Assembly (NCBI RefSeq): GCF_037478005.1
Contig: NZ_CP144164.1
Span: 372,001-436,000, forward strand
Length of the DNA stretch: 64,000 bases
Source: Alteromonas sp. M12
GTDB taxonomy: Bacteria; Pseudomonadota; Gammaproteobacteria; Enterobacterales; Alteromonadaceae
Reading direction: 5' to 3'
A program made the translations under genes and the position numbers. The notes below the pieces were generated by a model that saw only the letters and a program-made list of their open reading frames with translations, had not been told where the DNA came from and searched no databases. The stretch's first letter is position 1; each line of letters opens with the position of its first letter. Positions 36,171 through 45,577 of this stretch are shown here, piece after piece.

Positions 36171-37297
36171 GTTTTTCTAACATGTTCAATCTTCCCGCTG
36201 GGCCCTATTTTTTAAGTCATTCAGTGGGGTGCTTAAGCAAACAGTCGGAACTTAGTTTGGCTGAAAACTTTCTAACCCCTTGGAAATTGTCAGGGGGCGA
36301 TGCATGGCCGGATTGGTTGCAAACCGTTGATTTATTTTGTGCTTCGTTAGCAAAGTTGTTTAACGCAAAGGCTGCGGATTTTTGTCCTCAAACTAATTTA
36401 TCCAGTGCTTTTACAAAGTGGTTGATGGCTTTGCCAATGGAAAATTCTCAGGTCGGTAAACGCAAGATACTGATCCACGAAGACGCATTTCCATCCATGG
36501 GATATGTAGCACAGGCAATGCAGCAATTCGGTTTTGAACTTGTGTTCATTCCGGCATCCGAGTCAGCGTTCAACATTCAAACTTGGCAGCGTTATATTCA
36601 AAAAGATATTGATTGCGTTCTGGCAACCCATGTTCACTCCAATACGGGTCAGGTCGCACCGGTCGAAGCTATTGGGCAATTGTGTAAACAACAATCCTGT
36701 TATCTAGCTGTGGATGTGGCGCAATCGGCGGGTATCTTGCCGATTGATTTGCATCGTTGGGATGTAGATGCGTTGTTTGGTTCATGCGTTAAGTGGCTAT
36801 GTGGAGGGCCAGGCGCTGGGTTTATGTGGGTTAATCCCAATACTGTCGAACAACTTAAACCAATAGATGTGGGTTGGTTTTCCCATAGCGATCCTTTCGA
36901 AATGGAGATTAAGCGCTTTGCCTATGCACCCGATGCCAAACGGTTTTGGGGAGGTACACCAAATATTGCGCCCTATGCTTTGGCGTTGGGAAGTTTACAA
37001 ACCTTGTTGGAGATTGGTCAAAACACTGTTTTTGCCCACAATCGAAAATTGGCAGAGTACTTTTTAGCAACCTTGGACGAAGGTGCGATGCAGCCAATTG
37101 ATTTGGCAAATGTTGGCGGTACCTTGTGTATCGAATTATCAGCTCCTCGAATCACGGCAATTAGCCAACGCTTAAAAAAGCAGAATTGTTATTTTGATAC
37201 TCGAGGTAATGTAATGCGCTTGTCGTTTCATGTTTACAATTCGATGCAACAAGTTGACTTGTTGATAGCTGCGTTTAAGCACAACAGCGACGACTAA
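36167..37297 (+). CDS. kynU: Kynureninase-like PLP enzyme (aminotransferase class V)
   Basis: Predicted to cleave kynurenine (or 3-hydroxykynurenine) to (hydroxy)anthranilate and alanine. 376 residues, a little shorter than typical kynureninase (about 410). The fold-type I class V signature is clear: THVHSNTGQVAPVEAI (about 158-173), AVDVAQSAG (about 185-193) with the PLP-interacting Asp, and GSCVKWLCGGPGAGF with the Schiff-base Lys at K209. The GTG start overlaps the stop of kynA. Assignment as kynU rests on the fold and this coupling; another class V lyase is less likely. Confidence 0.8.
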   Translation: MSFSNMFNLPAGPYFLSHSVGCLSKQSELSLAENFLTPWKLSGGDAWPDWLQTVDLFCASLAKLFNAKAADFCPQTNLSSAFTKWLMALPMENSQVGKRKILIHEDAFPSMGYVAQAMQQFGFELVFIPASESAFNIQTWQRYIQKDIDCVLATHVHSNTGQVAPVEAIGQLCKQQSCYLAVDVAQSAGILPIDLHRWDVDALFGSCVKWLCGGPGAGFMWVNPNTVEQLKPIDVGWFSHSDPFEMEIKRFAYAPDAKRFWGGTPNIAPYALALGSLQTLLEIGQNTVFAHNRKLAEYFLATLDEGAMQPIDLANVGGTLCIELSAPRITAISQRLKKQNCYFDTRGNVMRLSFHVYNSMQQVDLLIAAFKHNSDD

Positions 37298-37303
37298 AGA
37301 GAA

Positions 37304-37332
37304 GTTGGCAGGTGATTTTATTCGTCCTGCCA
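37304..37332. terminator. Hairpin between convergent kynU and receiver-TPR genes
   Basis: TTGGCAGG (37304-37311) pairs perfectly with CCTGCCAA (37325-37332) around a 13-nt loop, 7 bp past the kynU stop and 19 bp before the stop of the converging gene. No strong T run, so a weak or bidirectional terminator. Confidence 0.5.
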
Positions 37333-37350
37333 ATTGTTATCTCGGCTTGA

Positions 37351-38994
37351 TTAAGCGGATTTTAATAATGGTTCGATAACCGCCAAGTATTCGTCCATTT
37401 TTTTATGCTGATTGGGGGATAGCGGGATGGAATCTAGTAAATCTTTGCATCGTTTGAGGCAAGCAAGTTGCTCTTCGTCAAAATGTACTTCATCAATTAA
37501 TTTAACCATGACTTTTAGAATGCTTAACGCCATATTGGGGTTTTTCGGCGCTAAGACAAAAGCTTGCGTAAGCAATTCATAAGCAGGTTCATAGCGTTTA
37601 TTTTTATAATGGGAAGAAGCCATTTCGCCTAGCTCTTTGGGAGAGTAGCGAATATCTGTGCGCTCTTTGCTTTCCTGATCTAGGTACTCATTGATCACCT
37701 GTCCGATAAAGCTATCGCCTTCAATTTTAGACTTGATAGAGTCAAGTAAACGAATCGACTCTTCCCAATAGCCCATTTCATGAAATGCTTTTACTTTGTC
37801 TAGGCTATCTTCCACAGAATTGCTTGAACTTGTTTCCATGTGCTCTTTGATAATTTCTTCGGCACCTTTTTTATCACTCTTCAAATTCAACATGCGAGCA
37901 TTGATAATAGCCAGTTGTTCTTTTAACTGACTGTCGTGTCCGTATTCATTGACGAAAAAAGATAAGTCACGTTCGGTTTTGGTGATCAGTCGAGTGGCCT
38001 CTTCGCCGTTTAGCGAACCTGCTAAATCTATGGCGGCGCGGATAACGTTGAGATTTAAATCTGGTGTGTCGTGGATCGAGTTTTTAGCAAATTTCGCCAT
38101 GTTCATGGTGGCCATGTATTGGCCTTTTTTATCATGATTAAGGCGTGCTAAATTCCACGATTTTTTATTTCTGTCTAGGTTGCGTGGCGCTAATTTGGTG
38201 GCCTCTTGGATAATCTCGTAACCCTTGGCGTAATCTTCTTTTTCAATGTAGTACTCGGCTAAGGCATCATAAGTTGTGAAGCGCGTATCATCTCGTTCGA
38301 GGAGTGCATCGGTGAGCGTTATGGCTTCAGACATTTTGTCTTGTTTTAATAAACTGCGTGCGAGATTGACCTGAACCCAACCATATTTATACCGTTCGCT
38401 TAGTTTTTTATAAAAAGCTTCTGCTTGGGAATATTCTTTTAGATTAATTAAACATTCGCCGATTAAGCGGTTAATCATGGGGTAGTATTTGCTAAGGGAT
38501 TCGTCTTTTAGTTGGCGTTCAGCGTAGTAGATGGCTGTGGGATACTCTGCTTTATCAATGCAGTAGGATAATTTATACAGTTTTTCTTTAATCGCAAATA
38601 AGTACTTAAAGCGTTTTTCCATAGTTTTGCGATCTAATGGTTTCACCCAAAAATCGCTGGGCTGCAATTCAACCACGCAATTCACCAATGACATAGAGGT
38701 GTCAGCGCTTAAGAATATGACCATGGTTGTTTTACTGATATGGCCTTTGAGGCGCATTTCTTCAAGTAAATTGAAGCCGTCTTTGTCACTACGGATGTCA
38801 AACGAAATGAGTACTACATCAAATTTAGTTTGTTCACATAAACGCAGTGCATAAAAGGCATTCTCAGCACTTTTACAATTACTGATACCAATCTCTATTA
38901 ACGCCGACTTAATGCTATCGTGAACTAACGATTGTCCATCAATGACCAACACATTTAAGCTGCTTAATGGCTTTTGCGGGGGGATCTCAATCAA
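37351..38994 (-). CDS. Receiver-like domain fused to TPR repeats, phospho-Asp replaced by Ser
   Basis: 547 residues from TTG 38994. A receiver-fold domain (about 11-125) is followed by a long TPR-rich region (about 140-540; for example AIYYAERQLKDESLSKYYP, AEAFYKKLSERYKYGWVQVNLARSLL, AYELLTQAFVLAPKNP). In homologous proteins the phosphoacceptor lies in an LCDYNLG-like strand; here the strand reads VVLISFDIR, with Ser64 at the Asp position. The acidic pair is reduced to one Asp (VIDG, D19). The Lys of the KP motif (WVKPLD) and the SAD segment remain. It probably works as a protein-interaction module without Asp phosphorylation. No kinase is nearby; partner unknown. Confidence 0.82.
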   Translation of the reverse strand: MIEIPPQKPLSSLNVLVIDGQSLVHDSIKSALIEIGISNCKSAENAFYALRLCEQTKFDVVLISFDIRSDKDGFNLLEEMRLKGHISKTTMVIFLSADTSMSLVNCVVELQPSDFWVKPLDRKTMEKRFKYLFAIKEKLYKLSYCIDKAEYPTAIYYAERQLKDESLSKYYPMINRLIGECLINLKEYSQAEAFYKKLSERYKYGWVQVNLARSLLKQDKMSEAITLTDALLERDDTRFTTYDALAEYYIEKEDYAKGYEIIQEATKLAPRNLDRNKKSWNLARLNHDKKGQYMATMNMAKFAKNSIHDTPDLNLNVIRAAIDLAGSLNGEEATRLITKTERDLSFFVNEYGHDSQLKEQLAIINARMLNLKSDKKGAEEIIKEHMETSSSNSVEDSLDKVKAFHEMGYWEESIRLLDSIKSKIEGDSFIGQVINEYLDQESKERTDIRYSPKELGEMASSHYKNKRYEPAYELLTQAFVLAPKNPNMALSILKVMVKLIDEVHFDEEQLACLKRCKDLLDSIPLSPNQHKKMDEYLAVIEPLLKSA

Positions 38995-39207
38995 TTCTTA
39001 AATTCCAACATCTTATTTTTCTACTGTGGAAGGTCGAATACAACATGAACCCTTATCGACAGACAAATTGTGATTGAATCGATTGCTTTTATGGGGATTG
39101 CTTTCAATCGAATTTAACCCCGTTAACCAGTCAATCAACTCAAAGGTGTTAAATTTTGCTGCGTGCCACTAACCTTGTGGATAGGGTTCAAAAAGACCGC
39201 TTAACCG

Positions 39208-39304
39208 TATAATTGCGCAAGATGTGAGGATTAGCAAGCGCCTTAGCGCATAATGGAATCAATCCATACTCACAAAGTCTTTGTTAGCATGGATTGATTT
39301 TGGG
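39208..39304 (+). ncRNA. Candidate small RNA with strong hairpin
   Basis: In the 345-bp gap between the receiver-TPR gene and the DUF3300 gene a perfect TATAAT (39208-39213) is followed by GCGCCTTAGCGC (a short hairpin near 39230-39241). A long stem follows: AATCAATCCAT (39257-39267) pairs with ATGGATTGATT (39289-39299), and ACAAAG/CTTTGT pairs inside it. TTTT follows the outer arm. No convincing -35 box (GGTTCA at 17-bp spacing). This could instead be the terminator of the DUF3300 gene, whose stop is at 39340 on the other strand. No RNA family is recognised. Confidence 0.3.
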
Positions 39305-39339
39305 TTAAATGAAGTTTGAAAAAACCTTAGATGCTAATT

Positions 39340-40839
39340 TTAGCGCTCTTTAGTATTCCCTCTGTGACTCTGCTTTTGTGCAGGTCTATTGCTCGACCTT
39401 GGCGTGGTTGCTCTATTGGTTGAATAGCTTCTGGTACTCCGTTGCGCGCCCTGCGATTGTTTATTCGAGTAACCTTGTTTCGAGGCATTATTGCTTTTAG
39501 AACTTGAACGGTTAGCACTAGATACCTTATCCCTTGAGACATTGCCCGTGTTGCGCTGCGCACTTGCTTTGTCACTTGTAATATTGTTGCTATTACGTTG
39601 CACATTCGCGGCATTTTGCTGCAAATCTTTTGGTGAACGTTGCACTACATTATTACGCGACTGGGCAGACACCTGGCGTACATTTTTTTGCTCTGTCTTA
39701 TCGCGCTCTACCCGTTGACGTTGACTCGATTTATCGTTCTTATTTGAATAGTCATTGACTCGGTTAGACTTGGTCTGCAAACGCTGTTGTGTTTGCTGCG
39801 CCTTAGTACTGGTTTTTACTGTTTTGATATTTTGGCGCACTTGAACCGGTCTAGATTTATCTAATACACGAGACTTTCCTTCAGAACTAATCACTCGTTT
39901 ATTATCATTTCGGTTCTGCTGACGGTATACCACTTTTGGTGTGTGCGCGTCGTATCTTACGCCTCTTCTATGAGTCGGGTTGTGCTGCCACCGCTGATAC
40001 TCACTAGAGCTGACTCTGCGCACGCCATCATCACGACGACCATTGCGATATGGATAACGATGATTCACAACAATGTAGCGATTACGCCAATTAAACCCAC
40101 CCCAAAATAGATTGTGACGGACATAAACTCGTGGACTCCAATACAAACCTGCATGTATGTAAAAATGGGCCGGACGATGCCAGTAAATTGGAGGGTAGTC
40201 GTGCCACCACCATGAACCATAAACGACACGCGTGTCATAATAAGGTACGTAAACAATTTCTGTGCTGGCGGGTTGAATAAGGATGTCATTATCCTCTTCT
40301 ACCACTTCTATATACTCACTGTTTTCTAAACTACCTTGAGCATAGGCTTTTTGGCGCAGGTTCTGCACGCTAGACAATACTTGTTCTTCGTTAATTAGGA
40401 AGGCATCACCTAAATCTTGTAACCAGTTAAGATCTTCAGTTATTTGTTGCAACAGTTGATGAAATGGCACCAGCGCTTTGACACTCGGATCCCAGTCTTC
40501 CTCCGCTGTCGCGTCCATCACTTCTTGTTCTGACAAGCTTTGATTTTTTTCACGCCATCTAGCCGCTTGCACTACTTCCAATGGATAAGTGGAGGCTACT
40601 AAAATGTGTGATAGCACTGTGTCTGGATACAGTGCGATTGGAGCAAGCATTTGATCTAGCTCTGCCTGATCAAGTAAATAAGCACTTTCTTGAGCAGACT
40701 CATCAATATCTGTGTCACTATTAGTTTCAATGGCAATGACATTTTGTGTTTCTTGCGCTTGTGCAAGATTGACAGCTAACATCACAGTCAACGAAATTAA
40801 TGTCAGGTACACTAAAACGTATTTTGTACTGCTTTTCAT
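39340..40839 (-). CDS. DUF3300 protein with low-complexity basic tail
   Basis: 499 residues. Signal peptide about 1-29. The DUF3300 domain (about 55-260) begins with ELDQMLAPIALYPDTVLSHILVAS-like sequence and includes ARWREKNQSLSEQEVMDA and the Tyr/Trp/His-rich WWWHDYPPIYWHR region. The remaining 240 residues are a disordered Arg/Asn/Ser/Gln-rich tail (QRNSNN, SSKSNNASKQGYSNKQSQ). Exported, function unknown; an envelope or nucleic-acid-binding role for the basic tail would be speculation. Strong RBS AGGAGA before ATG 40839. It is divergent from the RND operon at 41169. Confidence 0.8.
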   Translation of the reverse strand: MKSSTKYVLVYLTLISLTVMLAVNLAQAQETQNVIAIETNSDTDIDESAQESAYLLDQAELDQMLAPIALYPDTVLSHILVASTYPLEVVQAARWREKNQSLSEQEVMDATAEEDWDPSVKALVPFHQLLQQITEDLNWLQDLGDAFLINEEQVLSSVQNLRQKAYAQGSLENSEYIEVVEEDNDILIQPASTEIVYVPYYDTRVVYGSWWWHDYPPIYWHRPAHFYIHAGLYWSPRVYVRHNLFWGGFNWRNRYIVVNHRYPYRNGRRDDGVRRVSSSEYQRWQHNPTHRRGVRYDAHTPKVVYRQQNRNDNKRVISSEGKSRVLDKSRPVQVRQNIKTVKTSTKAQQTQQRLQTKSNRVNDYSNKNDKSSQRQRVERDKTEQKNVRQVSAQSRNNVVQRSPKDLQQNAANVQRNSNNITSDKASAQRNTGNVSRDKVSSANRSSSKSNNASKQGYSNKQSQGAQRSTRSYSTNRATTPRSSNRPAQKQSHRGNTKER

Positions 40840-41076
40840 AGTATTCTCCTCTATTACAGAATACTTATAGAATGACTGTCCTTAACCTTAGCTGAACCAA
40901 TGCTTAAAATCTCACCTTAATTCGCAGCGTTAAAGTGAATTAACTGAGATCTTTCTACAGATTAACCACGTAGTAAGTTACAATCTTGGCTGGAAGATAT
41001 GATTCTCACCTCTAAATTTTTCACATTATTCTGCAATAAATTTATCGTTTAATCGTTCTATCCAAGATTAACTATA

Positions 41077-41099
41077 CTGCTAAGAGGCAATCTTAGCAG
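41077..41099. promoter_or_regulatory. Perfect inverted repeat upstream of RND operon
   Basis: Arms CTGCTAAGA (41077-41085) and TCTTAGCAG (41091-41099) with a 5-nt loop GGCAA, 70 bp before the adaptor ATG. No T tract follows, which argues against a terminator. Size and position suit an operator for a TetR/MarR-type repressor, but no regulator gene is next to it. The remaining bases of the 329-bp divergent gap show no other feature. Confidence 0.45.
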
Positions 41100-41168
41100 T
41101 TGGGCCTAACAATAAGCGCTAAACCACAGTGTTTGGGTGCCGTAATTACCAATTTAAGGACTCTAAGA

Positions 41169-42275
41169 ATGCGTCTTAGTTTTGCTACACTCATTTTTTC
41201 TCTAACGCTGTTATCTGCATGCAGCGAACAGCCGTCAGCCCCTCAGTCTCAGCCAATTCCAGAAGTGGATGTTGCCCAGCCAATCAAAACGGTAATTGAT
41301 CAATGGGACGAATACACTGGGCGTTTTAGGGCGGTTAAAGAGGTAGAAATTGTTGCTAGAGTAAGCGGTTACTTAGACAAGGTAAACTTTAAAGATGGCC
41401 AAGCGGTTAATAAAGGTGACGTGTTGTTTGTAATCGATCAGAGACCGTTTGAAATTGCTTTAAAAAGCGCTAAGTCTCGGGTTTCCTTGGCTAAAAAAGA
41501 GCTAGAGCGTGGACTGGATTTGCGTAAAAAAAATTCCATCTCGCAAGAAGAAGTAGATCAGCGTCTTAGTGAATTCGAAATGGCTGAAGCTGCCTATGAC
41601 AACGCTAAATTAGAAATGGAATTTACCGAAGTTAAATCGCCCATTGATGGGATTGTTTCTAGAGATTTTGTGAATGCCGGAAACTTGGTCAACGGAACCG
41701 CTACTAATGCCACTTTGTTAACCACTGTAGTGTCCATTTCGCCGATTCATTTTTACTTTGACGCTGGGGAAAGAGATTTTTTGAAATATCTTCGCCTAGA
41801 TCAGAATAATCAGCGAGAAAGTTCACGTGATGTACCCAATCCAGTGAAAATCAAATTGCAAGATGAAGATACCTACACCCATGAAGGTGTGATGGATTTT
41901 GTTGATAATAAAATGGACCAAAGCACAGGGACAATTCAGGGCCGCGCCATTTTGAAAAACGAAGACGGTTTTATTGTTCCAGGAATATTTGGGCGTATTC
42001 GTTTGCTAAATCGGGAAAATGTTACTGTTTTACTCATACCTGACAAATCTATCGGCACTGATCAGTCACGTAAATACGTGAATTTAATTAATCAAGACAA
42101 CCAAATTGAACGTCGATTTGTCACTTTAGGTGAGCTGCATACCCGCGAGTTAAGAATAATTGAACAGGGTCTTGAAGAAGGCGACAAAATTGTAGTCAAC
42201 GGCATGATGCGAGCCAGACCAGGAGCGACAGTCTCTCCGGTGGAAGTCAATATCAGTGAAATCTACAGTCATTAA
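41169..42275 (+). CDS. RND periplasmic adaptor lipoprotein (AcrA/MexE-like)
   Basis: 368 residues from ATG 41169, behind AAGGA; an in-frame TTG at 41100 would bury the signal peptide. Lipoprotein signal with lipobox LLSAC (Cys near residue 18). Lipoyl halves at VEIVARVSGYLDKVNFKDGQAVNKGDVLFVID and FTEVKSPIDGIVSRDFVNAGNLV flank an alpha-hairpin rich in Lys/Glu. Barrel and membrane-proximal domains end with GLEEGDKIVVNGMMRARPGATV. It pairs with the permease 15 bp downstream. The TolC partner is not encoded here. Confidence 0.9.
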   Translation: MRLSFATLIFSLTLLSACSEQPSAPQSQPIPEVDVAQPIKTVIDQWDEYTGRFRAVKEVEIVARVSGYLDKVNFKDGQAVNKGDVLFVIDQRPFEIALKSAKSRVSLAKKELERGLDLRKKNSISQEEVDQRLSEFEMAEAAYDNAKLEMEFTEVKSPIDGIVSRDFVNAGNLVNGTATNATLLTTVVSISPIHFYFDAGERDFLKYLRLDQNNQRESSRDVPNPVKIKLQDEDTYTHEGVMDFVDNKMDQSTGTIQGRAILKNEDGFIVPGIFGRIRLLNRENVTVLLIPDKSIGTDQSRKYVNLINQDNQIERRFVTLGELHTRELRIIEQGLEEGDKIVVNGMMRARPGATVSPVEVNISEIYSH

Positions 42276-42290
42276 TTGGGAGAATAACAG

Positions 42291-45200
42291 ATGAAGTTTT
42301 CCCATTTTTTCATTGATAGACCTAAATTTGCTTCGGTACTGGCAATTATCGTTCTTATCGTGGGGGCGCTGTCGTATTTTACCTTGCCGATTGAGCAATA
42401 CCCGCAAATCGCTCCGCCGACGATTCAAGTCTCGGCCAGTTATCCAGGCGCAAATGCTGAAACTGCGGCTAAAACGGTGGCAACTCCCCTTGAGCAAGAA
42501 ATTAACGGCATTGAAAACATGCTGTATATGTCGTCGCAATCTACTGCCGACGGACAAGTGTCTATCACTATTACGTTCAAACTGGGAACCGACCTAGATA
42601 ATGCACAGGTACAGGTGCAGAACCGGGTCGCTATAGCCGAACCTCGGTTACCTGAAACGGTTAGGCGCTTGGGTATTGTGACCCGCAAAAACTCTCCGGA
42701 TTTGATGTTGGTGGTGAATTTGTTTTCACCTAACAGTACTTATGACCAAACCTACATTGCCAACTATGCAACCTTGCAAATAAAAGATCAGATAGCACGA
42801 ATTAATGGGGTTGGCGAGGTGCGTATTTTTGGTGCTAGCCAATACTCGATGCGAATTTGGCTTGATCCTGACGTAATATCTTCCATTGGGATGACGGCTT
42901 CAGAAGTCATTACTGCGCTGCAAGGGCAAAACATTCAAGTCGCCAGTGGTACGCTAAATAAATCACCTGTAGAGTCAGGGCAAAATGCCTTTGAATTAAG
43001 TGTGCAAACCCAAGGACGCTTGATTGATCCGCAACAGTTCGAGAATGTGATAATCAAAAATACCGACGGTCGAATCGTACGCTTAAAAGATGTGGGACGA
43101 GTTGAGTTAGGTGCTGAAAGTTATGCCACCCGAGGGTATTTAGGCACTAAAAAAGCCATTGCGATGCCTGTATTTCAACGGCCTGGTTCAAATGCATTGG
43201 AGACCGCTGCGGCGATTCAACAAACCATGCTAGAAATGTCTCAAGACTTTCCTCCAGGGCTTACCTACGATATTGCTTATAACCCTACCCAATTTATTAG
43301 TCAGTCGATTGATGCGGTAGAAGTCACTATTTATGAAGCTATAGCGCTAGTGGTGCTGGTGATCTTGGTGTTTTTACAAAATTGGCGCGCGGCGATTATC
43401 CCCATATTGGCGATTCCGATTTCGTTAGTTGGTACCTTTGCGGTAATGAGCGCTCTGGGCTTTTCTTTGAATAATTTGACCTTGTTTGGTTTGGTATTAG
43501 CCATTGGTATTGTGGTGGATGATGCCATAGTGGTGGTTGAAAACATGGAGCGCCTTATTGCCGAAGGAATGAGTCCGCGGGAAGCTGCGCGGGAAACCAT
43601 GACGGAAGTGGGCGGTGCCTTGGTAGCAATTGGTTTGGTGCTGGTGGCTGTATTTTTACCTACTGCGTTTGTGGATGGAATTTCCGGCACTTTTTATAGC
43701 CAATTTGGGATAACCATTGCTGCGGCTACTATGATTTCGGTATTTGTCTCTTTGGTGTTAAGCCCTGCGTTGTCAGCGGTTTTATTTAAACCTCATAGTG
43801 ACAAGACATCGAGTAAAGGTCCTTTTGCATGGTTTGCGAATAAGTTTAACCACGGCATGCATCGTACGTCTTCTGCATATGGCAAGTTCGTGTCGAAGAT
43901 AATTCGTTTTGGCGCGATCATGTCTATCATTTATCTGGGTTTGATGTGTTTGACGGGCTTTTTCTTCAATAAAGTCCCGCAAGGATTTATCCCTGCTCAG
44001 GATCAGGGTTATTTGATCATCGCTGTGCAGTTACCTGCTGGTGCATCACTAGAACGTACTGATAATGTGGTGCAGGAAGTATTGGATAAGTTGCTGAAAA
44101 TTGATGGCATAAAAACATCTGTTGCATTTACTGGGTTTTCTGGCGCAACGTTTTCAAGTGCGTCTAATTCGGCAGCTTTGTTCCCAGCGCTTGAGTCCTT
44201 TGAATATAGGGCAGCGAAGGGCATCACCTTCGACCAGTTAGTGGCTCAGGCACGTAAGGAGTTGTCTGGCATTAAAGAGGCTTATGTGGCGGTAATTCCG
44301 CCTCCACCTGTACGTGGAGTAGGTAACGGTGGTGGGTTTAAAATGATGCTTGAGGATCGTCGTGGCTTGGGTCTTCCTGCGCTTGAGGCATCCATGTGGC
44401 AACTTGCTAACGCCGCCAATCAAGAGCCTGCTACTACCTCAGTGTTTAGCTTCTTTGAAACGAATACACCGCAGTTGTACGCTGACATTGATCGAGAACG
44501 AGTTGAGCGCTTAGGTGTGCCAGTTAATGAGGTTTTTAGTGCTCTTGAAATTTATCTTGGTAGCGCCTTTGTGAACGATTTTAACTATTTAGGGCGTACC
44601 TTCAGAGTCACGGCACAAGCGGATGCTCCTTTTAGGATGGAGGCCGATGATGTTGGCCGGATTCGGGTTCGCAACAAAGCGGGTGATATGGTTCCGTTGA
44701 GCTCTGTGGCAACTTTCGAATATCGCTCTGGGCCGTCGCGGGTTCCCCGATATAATCTTTATCCAGCGGCAGATTTGAACGGAGATACCGCTGCTGGTTA
44801 TAGCTCTGGCGAGGCAATCGCCACCATGGAGCGTTTAGCTGCGCAAATTTTGCCAGACGGCATCGCTTATGAGTGGACTGAACTTGCTTATCAACAAAAA
44901 CAAGCGGGCAGCTCGGCTATATTGGCCTTCGTTTTTGCGGTTGTTTTTGTGTTTTTGTTACTCGTTGCCTTGTACGAAAGTTGGACTTTACCACTATCGG
45001 TAATTCTAATTGTTCCAATGTGTTTGTTAGGGGCTATCGCTGGTGTTTACATTGCTGGAATGGACAATAATATTTTGACTCAGGTTGGTTTGATTGTGTT
45101 GATTGGCTTGGCCAGTAAAAATGCGATTTTGATAGTGGAATTTGCACGTCACAAAGAACAGCATGGCGTCCCGCTTTATAATGCGGCAGTTGAAGCTGCG

Positions 45201-45461
45201 AGGTTAAGACTACGTCCAATATTGATGACCTCTTTTGCCTTTATACTTGGGGTTGTTCCTTTGGTGATTGCCACTGGAGCTGGAGCCGAAATGCGTCAAG
45301 CATTGGGTGTGGCGGTATTTAGCGGCATGCTTGGCGTGTTATTCTTTGGTCTTATTTTTACGCCGGTTTTTTACATTTTATGCCGCAAATTGTCGATGTT
45401 GGTTAAACGCCAGAAACTCGATGAAAACGGTTGTGTTCCCGGTGTTCAAATTCACAACTAA
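42291..45461 (+). CDS. AcrB/MexB-like multidrug RND permease (HAE1)
   Basis: Inner-membrane proton/drug antiporter, 1056 residues, twelve helices. Opening FSHFFIDRPKFASVLAIIV is typical of HAE1. TM4 GIVVDDAIVVVENMERLI holds the Asp-Asp proton relay (about 406-407), and the TM10/11 region has VGLIVLIGLASKNAILIVEFAR with the relay Lys. Periplasmic porter segments (PGANAETAAKTVATPLEQEINGIE; GFSGATFSSASNSAALF) are intact. Substrate not predictable. GGGAGAATAACAG precedes the ATG. A strong terminator follows at 45489. Confidence 0.93.
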   Translation: MKFSHFFIDRPKFASVLAIIVLIVGALSYFTLPIEQYPQIAPPTIQVSASYPGANAETAAKTVATPLEQEINGIENMLYMSSQSTADGQVSITITFKLGTDLDNAQVQVQNRVAIAEPRLPETVRRLGIVTRKNSPDLMLVVNLFSPNSTYDQTYIANYATLQIKDQIARINGVGEVRIFGASQYSMRIWLDPDVISSIGMTASEVITALQGQNIQVASGTLNKSPVESGQNAFELSVQTQGRLIDPQQFENVIIKNTDGRIVRLKDVGRVELGAESYATRGYLGTKKAIAMPVFQRPGSNALETAAAIQQTMLEMSQDFPPGLTYDIAYNPTQFISQSIDAVEVTIYEAIALVVLVILVFLQNWRAAIIPILAIPISLVGTFAVMSALGFSLNNLTLFGLVLAIGIVVDDAIVVVENMERLIAEGMSPREAARETMTEVGGALVAIGLVLVAVFLPTAFVDGISGTFYSQFGITIAAATMISVFVSLVLSPALSAVLFKPHSDKTSSKGPFAWFANKFNHGMHRTSSAYGKFVSKIIRFGAIMSIIYLGLMCLTGFFFNKVPQGFIPAQDQGYLIIAVQLPAGASLERTDNVVQEVLDKLLKIDGIKTSVAFTGFSGATFSSASNSAALFPALESFEYRAAKGITFDQLVAQARKELSGIKEAYVAVIPPPPVRGVGNGGGFKMMLEDRRGLGLPALEASMWQLANAANQEPATTSVFSFFETNTPQLYADIDRERVERLGVPVNEVFSALEIYLGSAFVNDFNYLGRTFRVTAQADAPFRMEADDVGRIRVRNKAGDMVPLSSVATFEYRSGPSRVPRYNLYPAADLNGDTAAGYSSGEAIATMERLAAQILPDGIAYEWTELAYQQKQAGSSAILAFVFAVVFVFLLLVALYESWTLPLSVILIVPMCLLGAIAGVYIAGMDNNILTQVGLIVLIGLASKNAILIVEFARHKEQHGVPLYNAAVEAARLRLRPILMTSFAFILGVVPLVIATGAGAEMRQALGVAVFSGMLGVLFFGLIFTPVFYILCRKLSMLVKRQKLDENGCVPGVQIHN

Positions 45462-45488
45462 GCAGTGCTAAAGAGACTGTTTTAGACA

Positions 45489-45518
45489 ATAAAAAAGAGA
45501 CCTAGGTCTCTTTTTTAT
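45489..45518. terminator. Bidirectional rho-independent terminator
   Basis: AAAAAAGAGACC and GGTCTCTTTTTT form a perfect palindrome (45491-45514) with A and T tracts on either side, so it can end both the RND operon on + and ribA on -, which stops at 45578. Confidence 0.85.
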
Positions 45519-45577
45519 TAGGCAGGTATTTGGCTTTGGCTAATACCTATGTAATTGGCAAATTCGAGTGCCGTTAG

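Noticed and set aside
40874..40881. GACTGTCC near the DUF3300 promoter, as in the transposase borders
   Set aside because: A single 8-mer with no second copy or orientation partner nearby; expected by chance about once or twice in 64 kb.
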